From the NCBI GenBank assembly GCA_041494885.1, contig JBGQBO010000006.1:62001-126000 (forward strand): DNA of 64,000 bases. Reading direction: 5' to 3'. Shown piece by piece: positions 46,517 to 54,595 of the stretch. The DNA is from JAIQFV01 sp041494885 (lineage in GTDB: Bacteria; Acidobacteriota; Terriglobia; JAIQFV01). How positions within the stretch are numbered: position 1 is the stretch's first letter; every line of letters starts with the position of its first letter. The translations under genes and the position numbers were made by a program. The notes beneath the pieces were generated by a model. The model did no database searches and was not told where the DNA came from. It saw only the letters and a list, made by a program, of their open reading frames with translations.

Positions 46517-48199
46517 TTGCGGTTGCTATTTTCCCCATTCTCGAAGCTCCGGGACGGAGGTTTCAGGCGATATCCGATCGTCGTGGAGTTTCTTCTCTCC
46601 CTTTTATTATTGAGCTTTTGGGGATTCATCTCGACTGCGGCTGAAAACATCATCCTGTACACGGACACCCAATCGAGAATCCTTGTCGTTACCTCGGTGG
46701 AAGGCGAGCGGTATGTGGCATTAAAGGATCTGCTTTCCACTGTGGGTCCGCTGACAGAAGTGGAGAAGAGTGCCACAGTTTTGCAGGTCAAGGTAGGTAA
46801 GCATTCGCTCCTGTTCCGGCCGAACTCCACCCTGGTCGTCGTCGACGGCATCTTGACTTCCATGGGTGATCCGGCGCTGGTCATGCCTTCGGGATGGATG
46901 GTCCCGGTCGATTCGATCTCCAGGATCCTCCCGCGGCTGACCGACCGAAAAGTGACTTTCCGACAAGACGGTTCGCGCGCGTTCGTTACAGCCCAACCGC
47001 CTCCGCGAGTTCTTTTTGAAGCGACCAAGGGGATCCTTTCCTCTCGCATTGCCATTCAAGTCACTCAAGCGGTCCCTTTCGAATTGAAACAAGACGGAAA
47101 GCAACTTGTCATCACTCTCGGCACTCAACCCCTCGAGTCCGCTGCCGATAAATTGAATTATTCTGACGATCGAATCAAGTCGATAGTATTTGACGATTCG
47201 GACTCAAGACCCAAAATTCGGATCACGTTGTCCTCCTCGAATTTCGATGTGAAATCCTCGACGACCCAGGAGGGCAGAATATTTGTGGCGGTGATTTCTC
47301 CAATGCCACAAATCACCCCCCCTCTTCCCAGTGCCCCCGCCCCACCTTCCGCCCCGCCGGCCGGGACCGCTGTTCCAAGTGGGGGTGGGGTCAAGACTCC
47401 GGAGAAGGCACAAGCCCTTCCTTCTCGCGGAATTTTAAGGATTGTAACTATCGATGTCGGCCATGGGGGCCTGGATAGCGGGTCACGGGCTGCCAATAAC
47501 GGGGCGGTCGAAAAAGATCTTGCCTTGGAGATCGCTCAACGGCTGCGCTCACACCTGCAGCAGCGCCTCGGACTCCAGGTCTATTTGACACGGGACACTG
47601 ACGCTGACATTTCTTTTGACCAACGCGCCTCTGCGGCCAACACGAATCACTCTGATGTGTTCATTTCGGTTCATGTGGGCTTTTCGCTGGATCAAAATTG
47701 GAAAGGTACCCGGGTCTATGTTTATTCCCCCATCAAGGAAGCGGTTGCCTCTCCACAACCGGTGGCTCCGGGGGCCGGGTCCCCCACGCAGCCTCCGCCG
47801 GAAAAATCCCCGGTCGTCCACTTGTATTTTCGTGATTGGACAAAAGCGAATGCCGCCAATTTTCAAATGAATCAGGCCCTGGCCGAGCTTTTCGAATCGG
47901 AGCTAGCGCCTCTTTGGAGCCAGGAGCCCAGCGCCCCACGGATTGCTGCTCTCCGGCCCCTGGCGAACGTGGTGATGCCCTCCGTGATGGTGGAGCTCGG
48001 CAATCTGAACTCGGAGACCGATGTTCAGCAGATCGCCAACCCCCAGTTTCAGGCCAGAATTGCTACGGCCATGACCAACGCCATCCAGCGGTTCAAACCG
48101 GTTTACGAAGCCCAGGGCGGCTCGGCACTCGTGGCACCGAAGCCTAAAGGGGGACCTGAGATTGCACCGGGCAAGCAAGAGAAGCCCTCCCCGCGATAG
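46517..48199 (+). CDS. amiC: N-acetylmuramoyl-L-alanine amidase with AMIN-type domain
   Basis: A 560-residue exported zinc amidase that cuts the MurNAc-L-Ala bond. Signal helix about 22-41; a copper-amine-oxidase-N-like domain about 45-155; an AMIN-like peptidoglycan-targeting region about 165-262; a Pro-rich linker 263-300; then the Amidase_3 domain with zinc ligands His316 (DVGHGGLD), Glu332 (VEKDLALEIA) and His386 (FISVHVGF). The C-terminal Glu motif is in MVELGNL. Start TTG 46517 lacks a clear Shine-Dalgarno sequence. It heads an amiC-gerM-rph-rdgB run that is common in deltaproteobacteria and Acidobacteriota. Confidence 0.9.
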   Translation: MRLLFSPFSKLRDGGFRRYPIVVEFLLSLLLLSFWGFISTAAENIILYTDTQSRILVVTSVEGERYVALKDLLSTVGPLTEVEKSATVLQVKVGKHSLLFRPNSTLVVVDGILTSMGDPALVMPSGWMVPVDSISRILPRLTDRKVTFRQDGSRAFVTAQPPPRVLFEATKGILSSRIAIQVTQAVPFELKQDGKQLVITLGTQPLESAADKLNYSDDRIKSIVFDDSDSRPKIRITLSSSNFDVKSSTTQEGRIFVAVISPMPQITPPLPSAPAPPSAPPAGTAVPSGGGVKTPEKAQALPSRGILRIVTIDVGHGGLDSGSRAANNGAVEKDLALEIAQRLRSHLQQRLGLQVYLTRDTDADISFDQRASAANTNHSDVFISVHVGFSLDQNWKGTRVYVYSPIKEAVASPQPVAPGAGSPTQPPPEKSPVVHLYFRDWTKANAANFQMNQALAELFESELAPLWSQEPSAPRIAALRPLANVVMPSVMVELGNLNSETDVQQIANPQFQARIATAMTNAIQRFKPVYEAQGGSALVAPKPKGGPEIAPGKQEKPSPR

Positions 48200-48232
48200 G
48201 GAAAATGGACGACCTCAAGATTAAAACAATCG

Positions 48233-48931
48233 ATGCGGCGACATCTTAAGGAAATCATTGTAGTGGCCCTGCTGGTGGCGAGCGCCGTGGGACTTCATTA
48301 TTTTCGAGGCTTCTCACGCATCGTGGAGCTGTTTCGCCGCGAGAGCGCTCAGCCCGCGAAGCCCTTTCAGCCCGCATCGACCCTTTTGATCACCTCGGCG
48401 GCCTCCGTGCCGGTCAAACTTTACTTTCCCTCCCTGGCCAGCGCGGGCATGCTGGAGGAGGAAGGCGCCGAAATTCGGGCTTCTGAGCTGGACCAGAACC
48501 GCGCCAAGCAGATCATCTTGAAACTCATTGAAGGGTCAAAGAAAAACCGCGGCCGTACAATCTCACAGGAGACTGTGCTCAAGGAGCTTTTCCTCACTCC
48601 CAATGGAACCGCTTTTGTCGATTTTTCAGGGGCCCTGCAGAAAAACCATCCCGGAGGGATCGAATGCGAGTTACAGACGCTTTATTCGGTGGTGGATTCC
48701 CTGACGGTGAACATTCCCAGCATCATACGAGTCCGTTTTCTGATCGATGACGCGGAAGTGGACACCCTGGTGGGGCACACGGATCTCACGCAGGCCTTCA
48801 CCCAGGATCTTAACTATGTTGTCAGATCCCCGGTCAGTTCCGCCGCCCCAGCCTCTCCGATCCCCGCTGCCCCGGCTCCCGGTCCCGACCCGAAGGAGAA
48901 TCCCGCAAGGAGATTATTAAGTGCGCACTGA
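48233..48931 (+). CDS. GerMN-domain protein
   Basis: A 232-residue membrane-anchored protein: transmembrane helix at about 8-22, a linker, and the GerMN (germination/sporulation-type lipoprotein) domain at about 60-195 with LKELFLTPNGTAFVDFSGAL and ELQTLYSVVDSLT. A Pro-rich tail follows. GerMN domains occur in non-sporulating bacteria next to wall amidases and may bind peptidoglycan. It overlaps the rph start by 11 bases. Confidence 0.85.
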   Translation: MRRHLKEIIVVALLVASAVGLHYFRGFSRIVELFRRESAQPAKPFQPASTLLITSAASVPVKLYFPSLASAGMLEEEGAEIRASELDQNRAKQIILKLIEGSKKNRGRTISQETVLKELFLTPNGTAFVDFSGALQKNHPGGIECELQTLYSVVDSLTVNIPSIIRVRFLIDDAEVDTLVGHTDLTQAFTQDLNYVVRSPVSSAAPASPIPAAPAPGPDPKENPARRLLSAH

Positions 48932-49640
48932 CCAACGAGCTCCCGACGCATTGCGAGCGGTCACCATTATCCCGAACTTCATCCCGACCGCTGAAGGTTC
49001 GGCCTTAATTTCGGTGGGCCGGACGCGGGTCATTTGCACTGCGTCCGTCGAGGACACCGTCCCGCAGTTCCTGCGAGGTCAAGGCAAGGGCTGGATCACC
49101 AGTGAATACGCCATGCTTCCACGCGCCACGCTGACGCGCTCTCCTCGCGAGGTTACCCGCGGGCGCCCCTCCGGCCGAACCCATGAGATTCAACGATTGA
49201 TCGGGCGCTCGCTGCGCAGTGTGGTAGAATTGAGCCGACTCGGAGAACGAACCATTTACATTGACTGTGACGTCATTGAGGCCGATGGCGGCACCCGGAC
49301 CGCATCCATCACGGGCGCGACGGTGGCTCTGGCGGCTGCCCTGAAGCGTCTCTGCGCCGAGACACGGCTGGAGAGCTCACCGCTGAGAGAGATGGTCGCT
49401 GCCACAAGCGTCGGCCTGGTCAAAGGCGAGGTAATGCTGGATCTCGATTACAGCGAGGACAGTTCCGCGGAAGTCGATATGAACGTCGTCATGACCGCGG
49501 GAGGGCGGTTCGTGGAAGTTCAAGCGACGGCCGAGGGAAATCCTTTTGCAAAAGATCAGATGGACCGACTCCTGCTCCTGGCGGAGAACGGCATCCGACA
49601 ACTCATCGAGATGCAGAAAGAAGCCATCCAGAAGGCGTAA
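48921..49640 (+). CDS. rph: Ribonuclease PH
   Basis: A 239-residue phosphorolytic 3'-5' exoribonuclease that trims tRNA 3' ends. Family blocks are present: EGSALISVGRTRVICTASVE, GQGKGWITSEYAMLPRAT, GRTHEIQRLIGRSLR, CDVIEADGGTRTASITGA and DLDYSEDSSAEVDMNVV. The GTG start at 48921 lies inside the gerMN gene (11-base overlap). It is full length. A tRNA gene lies two genes downstream. Confidence 0.97.
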   Translation: MRTDQRAPDALRAVTIIPNFIPTAEGSALISVGRTRVICTASVEDTVPQFLRGQGKGWITSEYAMLPRATLTRSPREVTRGRPSGRTHEIQRLIGRSLRSVVELSRLGERTIYIDCDVIEADGGTRTASITGATVALAAALKRLCAETRLESSPLREMVAATSVGLVKGEVMLDLDYSEDSSAEVDMNVVMTAGGRFVEVQATAEGNPFAKDQMDRLLLLAENGIRQLIEMQKEAIQKA

Positions 49641-49645
49641 CCTCT

Positions 49646-50263
49646 ATGGGCAACCCTGAAAGAACAAGACTGTTTTTGGCCACGACGAATGACGGCAAGA
49701 TCCGGGAGATTCAACATGCGCTGGAGGAGTTGTCGATCGACTTCTCCACCTTGAAGGAAATTAAAGACGCGGAGATCTCTGCCGAGGAAAAACCGACAGT
49801 CCTTGAGAATGCGATTTACAAGGCGTTACATTACAGCCGATATTCTGACGCCCTGACCCTGGCCGACGATACCGGACTTGAGGTCGATGCCCTCGGCGGC
49901 GCCCCAGGAGTTCATTCGGCACGCTATGCCGGCGATCTCGCCAACGATCCGGAAAATACCCAAAAGCTCCTGCACGCGCTGGCCGGCATTCCGGAAGAAA
50001 AGCGGACCGCCCGGTTTGTTTGCGTCATGGCCATCGCCTTTCGAGGCCGCCTGATCAAGTCGTTTCACGGCCATTGCGATGGTCGTATTCTCGAGGCCCC
50101 GCGGGGGACAGGCGGATTCGGATATGATCCGGTCTTTTTCCTTCCCTCCCTCAGCAAGACCTTTGCGGAACTCACCACTAAAGAGAAGAACAAGATCAGC
50201 CACCGCGGAAAGGCCTTGGAGCGCGTGCACGACTATTTCTTGTACGCCACTGAAACCGCCTGA
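49646..50263 (+). CDS. rdgB: XTP/dITP pyrophosphatase
   Basis: A 205-residue HAM1/RdgB-type enzyme that hydrolyses non-canonical purine triphosphates to monophosphates. Motifs: LATTNDGKIREI, LADDTGLEVDALGGAPGVHSARYAG, GTGGFGYDPVF and the late ISHRGKAL. It begins five bases after the rph stop, so the two are co-transcribed. Full length. Confidence 0.96.
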   Translation: MGNPERTRLFLATTNDGKIREIQHALEELSIDFSTLKEIKDAEISAEEKPTVLENAIYKALHYSRYSDALTLADDTGLEVDALGGAPGVHSARYAGDLANDPENTQKLLHALAGIPEEKRTARFVCVMAIAFRGRLIKSFHGHCDGRILEAPRGTGGFGYDPVFFLPSLSKTFAELTTKEKNKISHRGKALERVHDYFLYATETA

Positions 50264-50338
50264 TCCCATTGACCAGGGTGAGCGCTCTTTCCAGTTCTGA
50301 ATACACCGGATCCCCCCTCCAATCCCCCCTCCAAGGAA

Positions 50339-50367
50339 TTGACAACTCCTGAAAACTCTTGTAGGTT
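50339..50367 (+). promoter_or_regulatory. Sigma-70 promoter of tRNA-Pro
   Basis: A consensus -35 TTGACA (50339-50344) and a -10 TAGGTT (50362-50367) with 17-base spacing lie just before the tRNA, which would start about 13 bases after the expected start of transcription. The T-rich stretch GCGATTTTT lies between. Confidence 0.55.
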
Positions 50368-50386
50368 GAGTGCGATTTTTCGGTTA

Positions 50387-50464
<78 letters not shown>

Positions 50465-50465
50465 G

Positions 50466-50485
50466 CCCTTTCCCCGGGTTTTTTT
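50466..50485 (+). terminator. T-run after tRNA-Pro
   Basis: CCC-7 bases-GGG followed by seven T (50479-50485) directly after the tRNA. The stem is only 3 bp, so folding is weak; the T-run makes a termination role plausible. Confidence 0.3.
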
Positions 50486-50797
50486 CATTCTAAATCTTTT
50501 GTGAGCCGAGCCTTGCGACACTCGATAAGTCTGAGATCATTCTCCCTTCGGACTGTCCTAAAACATGACTGCCAAGGTGGCCTTTGCCCCAACACGGTTT
50601 CTCGAGACCGACCAAAGGAGCTACATTCGGGTCAGGCCCAACCTGTTGGGAGAGGGCAAAAACGTAAGCCATCGAAAATGTTACACAATCGCGCTTGAAT
50701 CTATGTAGGGGCGTCCGCCTCGACGGACGCCCCTACTGCAAAAATTTCACAATCGCCCCAAGTAACCCTACTTCCAACGCTCTTATCAGTTCGGGAT
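50486..50797. other. Gene-free region downstream of tRNA-Pro
   Basis: About 310 bases between tRNA-Pro and the end of the MDMPI-like gene. It contains the perfect palindrome at 50705-50736 and no supported ORF. Confidence 0.5.
50705..50736. repeat. Perfect 13-bp palindrome with GTAGGGGCGTCCG arms
   Basis: GTAGGGGCGTCCG (50705-50717), loop CCTCGA, then the exact reverse complement (50724-50736). Elements with GTAGGGGCG ends and variable inner arms are known as dispersed palindromic repeats in many bacteria. No T-run follows. Confidence 0.75.
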
Positions 50798-51643
50798 TTA
50801 CGCCACAATCGAGATCATACCCAGGATGTGAAGTCCCAACTCGGTGTCCCCACTTACTTGGACTTGAGACATGGCGGAGTCCCGGCTAATCCCCTTTGTA
50901 AAAATCCGCCAAGCGATTTCCTGTGGGATAGTGGTGTCGCAAACGTTTTCACCGAGAGGTGCTTGCGTCAGCCTCCAGCTCTCCCTGTCGCGATAGAGAT
51001 ACCAGGTCCCTCCACACTCCCCCGAAACATTGAACTTCGCGTATGACCCTACTTTTGCGGTTTGAGTTCGGTAGGTGAACGGCAGGGCGCGCATGAAACA
51101 ATCCAGAACCGGATGGTAAAACTCGCGTGTCATGATTCCTGGCCTGACGACTGCAAGCCGGATCTGCTGCTGGTGATGCCATCGCTCCGTAAATTCGCGG
51201 GCTGTGTTGAACCAGTTAGCGGACTGGTCCTCACCCGCCCAACTCACAGCGAACGGTGAAGCCGCAAGTGGATTCAGGGAGGCGTGGAATTCGCTGAGCA
51301 GCCTGGAGGCTACTTCCATCATTGAAATCAAAACAGCCGGGCTCAACCGACGGTAGAATTTGACGCCTTCCTCATTCAAGCGATTAATGAAAGCGGCCAG
51401 TTCCACGTTCGATGTGATGCTGGGTGTCTCGTGAGAATATCCGTCACGGGCCATGGAGACGCCGCGAAGCGCCGTATCGAGCAGATGCGCAGCGACATCT
51501 TTGACTTTCCATTGGGGGGCTAGGGTCTGCTTCTCCCATTCCTCAGACCCGAGAGAGCGCAGCAATTCGACCAGCATGTGTTCGAGCTTTGGAAAAAGAT
51601 GGACGGTAACGATGGGCCTCAGGGACTCCACTTGATCATTCAT
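50798..51643 (-). CDS. Maleylpyruvate-isomerase-N-like (DinB/MDMPI superfamily) protein
   Basis: A 281-residue protein. Residues 1-150 fit the DinB/MDMPI four-helix bundle: WKVKDVAAHLLDTALRG (with the first metal His), AREFTERWHHQQQIRLAV (second and third His). Family members are thiol-dependent transferases or metal-binding enzymes; in Actinobacteria they work with mycothiol. The C-terminal 110 residues form an additional beta domain (GTWYLYRDRESWRL). No partner gene is nearby. Function is not assigned. Confidence 0.75.
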   Translation of the reverse strand: MNDQVESLRPIVTVHLFPKLEHMLVELLRSLGSEEWEKQTLAPQWKVKDVAAHLLDTALRGVSMARDGYSHETPSITSNVELAAFINRLNEEGVKFYRRLSPAVLISMMEVASRLLSEFHASLNPLAASPFAVSWAGEDQSANWFNTAREFTERWHHQQQIRLAVVRPGIMTREFYHPVLDCFMRALPFTYRTQTAKVGSYAKFNVSGECGGTWYLYRDRESWRLTQAPLGENVCDTTIPQEIAWRIFTKGISRDSAMSQVQVSGDTELGLHILGMISIVA

Positions 51644-51992
51644 TTCCGCATTCTAACCTTGGGTGCCGCCTTCTTTCAATTCCAAGAACCAAACTCTCGA
51701 TCGGTAATCCGGGTGTCACGTGCCCCCTTTGATTGGGGTTGCGCCACAGAGGGTCGAACGGCTCTCCCTGACGAAGTGAAACAAGATGCCATAGAATACC
51801 GTACCTGCTCACTGCTTAACCACGTCCGAACGTGTGCTTCACTCGATCCATGCCGCCGGGGCTTTCGACTTGCAAGGGGGAGGGCAGGGCCGTAAAATCC
51901 TGGCGGGCATACACCCGGCTGACACGAAGAGCCAGAGCGCGCCTTCGGGTGACGCGCCATCTCGTTAGGCGGCCACACGTGAGGAGTTTACG
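51644..51992. other. Gene-free region with attC-like core site
   Basis: About 350 bases without a supported ORF. It contains GCTTAAC (51814-51820) and GTTAGGC (51964-51970), which match the integron attC core motifs RYYYAAC and GTTRRRY at an interval of 157 bases, long for an attC. The second core lies 22 bases before the DHFR-like gene. Confidence 0.4.
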
Positions 51993-52517
51993 ATGACGGT
52001 ATCTGTCTTTGTCGGCACCAGCCTCGACGGGTTCATTGCGCGACAGAACGGTGATTTCGACTTTCTGCTGGAGGGCGGCGGCGAACCCCACGGCTACAAG
52101 GAGTTCATGGCAAGCGTCGATGCGATTGTGATCGGTCGCAAGACCTTCGAGAAGGTTCTGACCCTTGAGGCCTGGCCTTATGGTGACAAACGCGTAGTGG
52201 TCCTGAGTAGTCGCCCCATCGACTTTTCCGCGGTCGTCGGAGGCATTGTTGAACAGATGGCCGGGCCTCCGGCGGAGATCGTTTCGCAACTCGCTGCGAG
52301 TGGTACTCGGCACCTCTACGTGGACGGTGGGATCACGATCCAAAGATTCCTGCGCGAGGGGCTCGTCCAACGTCTCGTTATCACTCGCGTGCCTGTGCTC
52401 ATTGGAGACGGGATTCCTCTCTTCGGCGCCCTCCCACGCGATATCCGGCTCCGTCACGTAGCGACTCGGCACTATCCGAGCGGCTTGGTTCAGAGCGAAT
52501 ACCAGGTTGCCGCCTAA
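51993..52517 (+). CDS. Dihydrofolate reductase/RibD-C family protein
   Basis: A 174-residue protein of the DHFR-like RibD C-terminal family: SVFVGTSLDGFIARQNGD, DAIVIGRKTFEKVL, RVVVLSSRP and LYVDGGITIQRFLREGLV. Such stand-alone copies are NADPH-dependent reductases of uncertain substrate. GAGGAG stands before ATG 51993. The gene is bracketed by GTTAGGCGGC (51964-51973) and its exact reverse complement GCCGCCTAAC (52509-52518), which holds the stop codon, as in integron cassettes. Confidence 0.82.
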   Translation: MTVSVFVGTSLDGFIARQNGDFDFLLEGGGEPHGYKEFMASVDAIVIGRKTFEKVLTLEAWPYGDKRVVVLSSRPIDFSAVVGGIVEQMAGPPAEIVSQLAASGTRHLYVDGGITIQRFLREGLVQRLVITRVPVLIGDGIPLFGALPRDIRLRHVATRHYPSGLVQSEYQVAA

Positions 52518-52557
52518 CAATCGCCTGGAGGTGTCACAGCGTATGATCGGGTTAAGG
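52509..52557 (+). other. attC-like left half at the 3' end of the DHFR-like gene
   Basis: GCCGCCTAACAATCGCCT begins with RYYYAAC (GCCTAAC, 52512-52518) containing the stop TAA, followed by an AATCGCC stretch as in many attC sites. The partner core should be GTTRRRY; the nearest is GTTAAGG at 52551-52557, which misses at the last base. Hence a degenerate or chance site. Confidence 0.35.
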
Positions 52558-52656
52558 TATCGTTCATATTCCATACTGCACAACCTAAGCGCGATCCATT
52601 AGAAACATAGCTTGCCGACTTCGTTGTCCCCCGGCGCTGGAAAGAGGAGAACACCC

Positions 52657-53100
52657 TTGGCCACCATCACTGTCATCCGCAGCATTCAGGCCCCCGCTGA
52701 AATCGTCTTCCAAACCGTTGCCGATCCCAGGCGGTTTGCCCAAGTGATCGCGGGTGTCACCCAAGTCGAGCTCTTGTCTGAGACAACGTCAGGAGCGGGC
52801 ACTCGCTTCCGCCAGTCTCGAGTGATGAACGGAAAAGAGACCACCATGGACTTCGAGGTAACCGAGTACGTCGAGAATCAACGCATTCGAATCGTCAACG
52901 AGACTCACGGCACCGTATGGGATTCCCTCTTCACTCTCGATTCCTCGAATACATCCACCAGACTGACGATGCGCATGGAGACGAGAAGCCGACGTCTCCT
53001 GCCCCGGCTCCTGATGCCGCTGGTTTGCCTGTTCGTTAAGAAGGCAGTTGAGAAGGACATCGATGCCGTAAAGGCGTACTGCGAACCGCGCGAAAGCTGA
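52657..53100 (+). CDS. SRPBCC (START/Bet v1-like) family protein
   Basis: A 147-residue protein with the ligand-binding SRPBCC pattern: SIQAPAEIVFQTVADPRRFAQVIAGV, then GTRFRQSRVMNGKE and a long C-terminal amphipathic helix (LLPRLLMPLVCLFVKKAVEKDID) that often carries the cavity lid. I choose the TTG 52657, preceded by GAGGAG, over the TTG at 52612. Ligand unknown. Located between the DHFR-like and NTF2-like genes. Confidence 0.82.
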   Translation: MATITVIRSIQAPAEIVFQTVADPRRFAQVIAGVTQVELLSETTSGAGTRFRQSRVMNGKETTMDFEVTEYVENQRIRIVNETHGTVWDSLFTLDSSNTSTRLTMRMETRSRRLLPRLLMPLVCLFVKKAVEKDIDAVKAYCEPRES

Positions 53101-53170
53101 CTCACCGCTCGACGTTGCGCGTAGTTCGTGAGCTTCGGAATTAGTCTTCTGCAAAAGGAAACCCCCGAAC

Positions 53171-53563
53171 ATGGAGCCGATTCTGACCACAGATCCAAAG
53201 ATCATGGATACTCTGAATGAACTCAAACTACGGGAGTCTATCTTCCATCGTCCAGAGTCTGGAACGACGCGGGCTGACTTCGAAAGCATGACGGAAGCCA
53301 CGTTTTGGGAAGTCGGAGCCTCCGGCCGGCGTTACAGTCGAGAGTTCGTGTTGGACGAGCTGGAGAAACGGCGCGCTAACCAAGATGAAGACACCTTTGA
53401 GACCCGCGACTTTCATTGCCTTGAGATTGCCCTCGACACCTACCTGCTCACCTATACCCTGATCCAGGCTGATCGCGTCACTCGTCGGTCAACCATCTGG
53501 CGACGAACGGCCCGGGGTTGGAAGATCGTGTATCACCAAGGGACCGTTGTAGAAGGTCGCTGA
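53171..53563 (+). CDS. NTF2-like / DUF4440-type protein
   Basis: A 130-residue protein with the cone-shaped NTF2/SnoaL fold pattern: N-terminal helices (LNELKLRESIFHRPES), middle FWEVGASGRRYSREFVLDEL, and C-terminal strands ending WRRTARGWKIVYHQGTVV. This W.R...GW...HQG ending is typical of DUF4440. AAGGAAA stands before ATG 53171. Function unknown; members bind or modify small molecules. Confidence 0.8.
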   Translation: MEPILTTDPKIMDTLNELKLRESIFHRPESGTTRADFESMTEATFWEVGASGRRYSREFVLDELEKRRANQDEDTFETRDFHCLEIALDTYLLTYTLIQADRVTRRSTIWRRTARGWKIVYHQGTVVEGR

Positions 53564-53837
53564 ATCCAATGCCTGCCCGGCTTACCCAGTAGGCGCCTGA
53601 CCATTCGTCGCAGCGGCCGGCGTTCGGCCGCCACCGAAACCAGTATCGCCGAAATCACGAATCCAATCCGAACTACCTACCGGTTTTTATGACTAGTCCC
53701 CCGCCGCCTCTGGAGAATGAAAAACAACCCTGCCTCTCATCACCTGTGGTCTGCATCACAAAGCGATCCCCATAGGTTAGATATTCTTGACTCATGAATC
53801 GGGTCGACATCCATAAACTCCAAGGAGGAGCCAGACC

Positions 53838-53978
53838 TTGAGCAGGATTCCGGGTGAACCATTTATCAAAATCGGTTGGGTGGAATTGAAGAAAATGGAT
53901 TTAGTCTTTCTTGTTGTTTTGGCGGCTTATTTGGGCGTCACGGTATGGCTAGCATTGGGGTTGCTGAATTCAAAGTAG
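53838..53978 (+). CDS. Small single-pass membrane peptide (46 aa)
   Basis: A short reading frame TTG 53838 to TAG 53976. A perfect AAGGAGGAG lies seven bases before the start. Residues 1-19 are polar with a few charges (GEPFIKIGWVELKK); residues 20-43 form one hydrophobic helix (DLVFLVVLAAYLGVTVWLAL), followed by LNSK. Codon choice in the helix is ordinary. I do not recognise a family. A TTGACT at 53787 may be part of its promoter. It stands between the accessory block and the PadR/ADOP block. Confidence 0.55.
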   Translation: MSRIPGEPFIKIGWVELKKMDLVFLVVLAAYLGVTVWLALGLLNSK

Positions 53979-54226
53979 TCGGAGAGGAAAACAGGAACTA
54001 ATTTTCTTTATCAGGTTTTTGGAATCAACTGGGATCAGTCACGGACCGTGTTCCGCGGCTGACCCATTTTCTTTGCCTCGCCTTTCGGGGACTCTAACGG
54101 CGCGCCGATCGCGGCCGATTGTCTTCCCTCGCGCGCCAGTCCATGGCCGCCTCCGCCCTTCTCTCCATCCACAATTTGATCCTCACATTTTTCTATTGCT
54201 TTCCCATAGGAACTGTGCCAATCTTT
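53979..54226. other. Intergenic region before padR
   Basis: About 250 bases without a supported gene. The right part holds AT-rich segments and the first inverted element (CTATTG-N5-CCATAGG, 54193-54210) of the PadR control region. Confidence 0.35.
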
Positions 54227-54243
54227 CTATTGGTACCCAATAG
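54227..54243. promoter_or_regulatory. Operator-like palindrome overlapping the padR leader
   Basis: CTATTGG-TAC-CCAATAG (7-bp arms, 3-base centre) lies 7 bases before the PadR start codon and touches its ribosome-binding site (TAGGAGA). An imperfect relative (CTATTG...CATAGG, 54193-54210) lies about 34 bases further upstream, i.e. three helical turns. This fits autoregulation by a PadR dimer pair. Confidence 0.5.
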
Positions 54244-54250
54244 GAGAATC

Positions 54251-54595
54251 ATGAGCGACAAAACAGAGGTCTGGCAGGGAACCCTGGCCCTGATGATCCT
54301 GAAGACCCTCGAAGCGATGGGCCCGCTGCACGGCTATGGGATCGCCCGACGGATCGAGCAGACGAGCGGCAATCTCCTGGTCGTGAATTACGGAACCATC
54401 TATCCGGCTCTCCTGAAACTGGAGCAGGAGGGCTTCATCGATTCCGAGTGGGGCATGTCGGATAACAACCGCAAGGCCAAGTACTACCGCCTCACACGCG
54501 CCGGACGTAAGCACGTTGAGAAGGAAACCCAGGATTGGGAACAAGCCACGGCCATTCTCGCAAGATTTCTGGCGCCCGGAGAGGAGCACTCTTGA
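54251..54595 (+). CDS. PadR-family transcriptional regulator
   Basis: A 114-residue winged-helix repressor of the short PadR s2 type. The conserved start GTLALMILKTLEAMGPLHGYGIARRIEQ and NYGTIYPALLKLEQEGFI (recognition helix) are present, followed by RKAKYYRLTRAGRKHVE. TAGGAGA precedes ATG 54251. Its stop overlaps the first permease start (TTGA), as is usual for the ADOP arrangement. It probably represses itself and the permeases via the palindrome at its start. Confidence 0.93.
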   Translation: MSDKTEVWQGTLALMILKTLEAMGPLHGYGIARRIEQTSGNLLVVNYGTIYPALLKLEQEGFIDSEWGMSDNNRKAKYYRLTRAGRKHVEKETQDWEQATAILARFLAPGEEHS

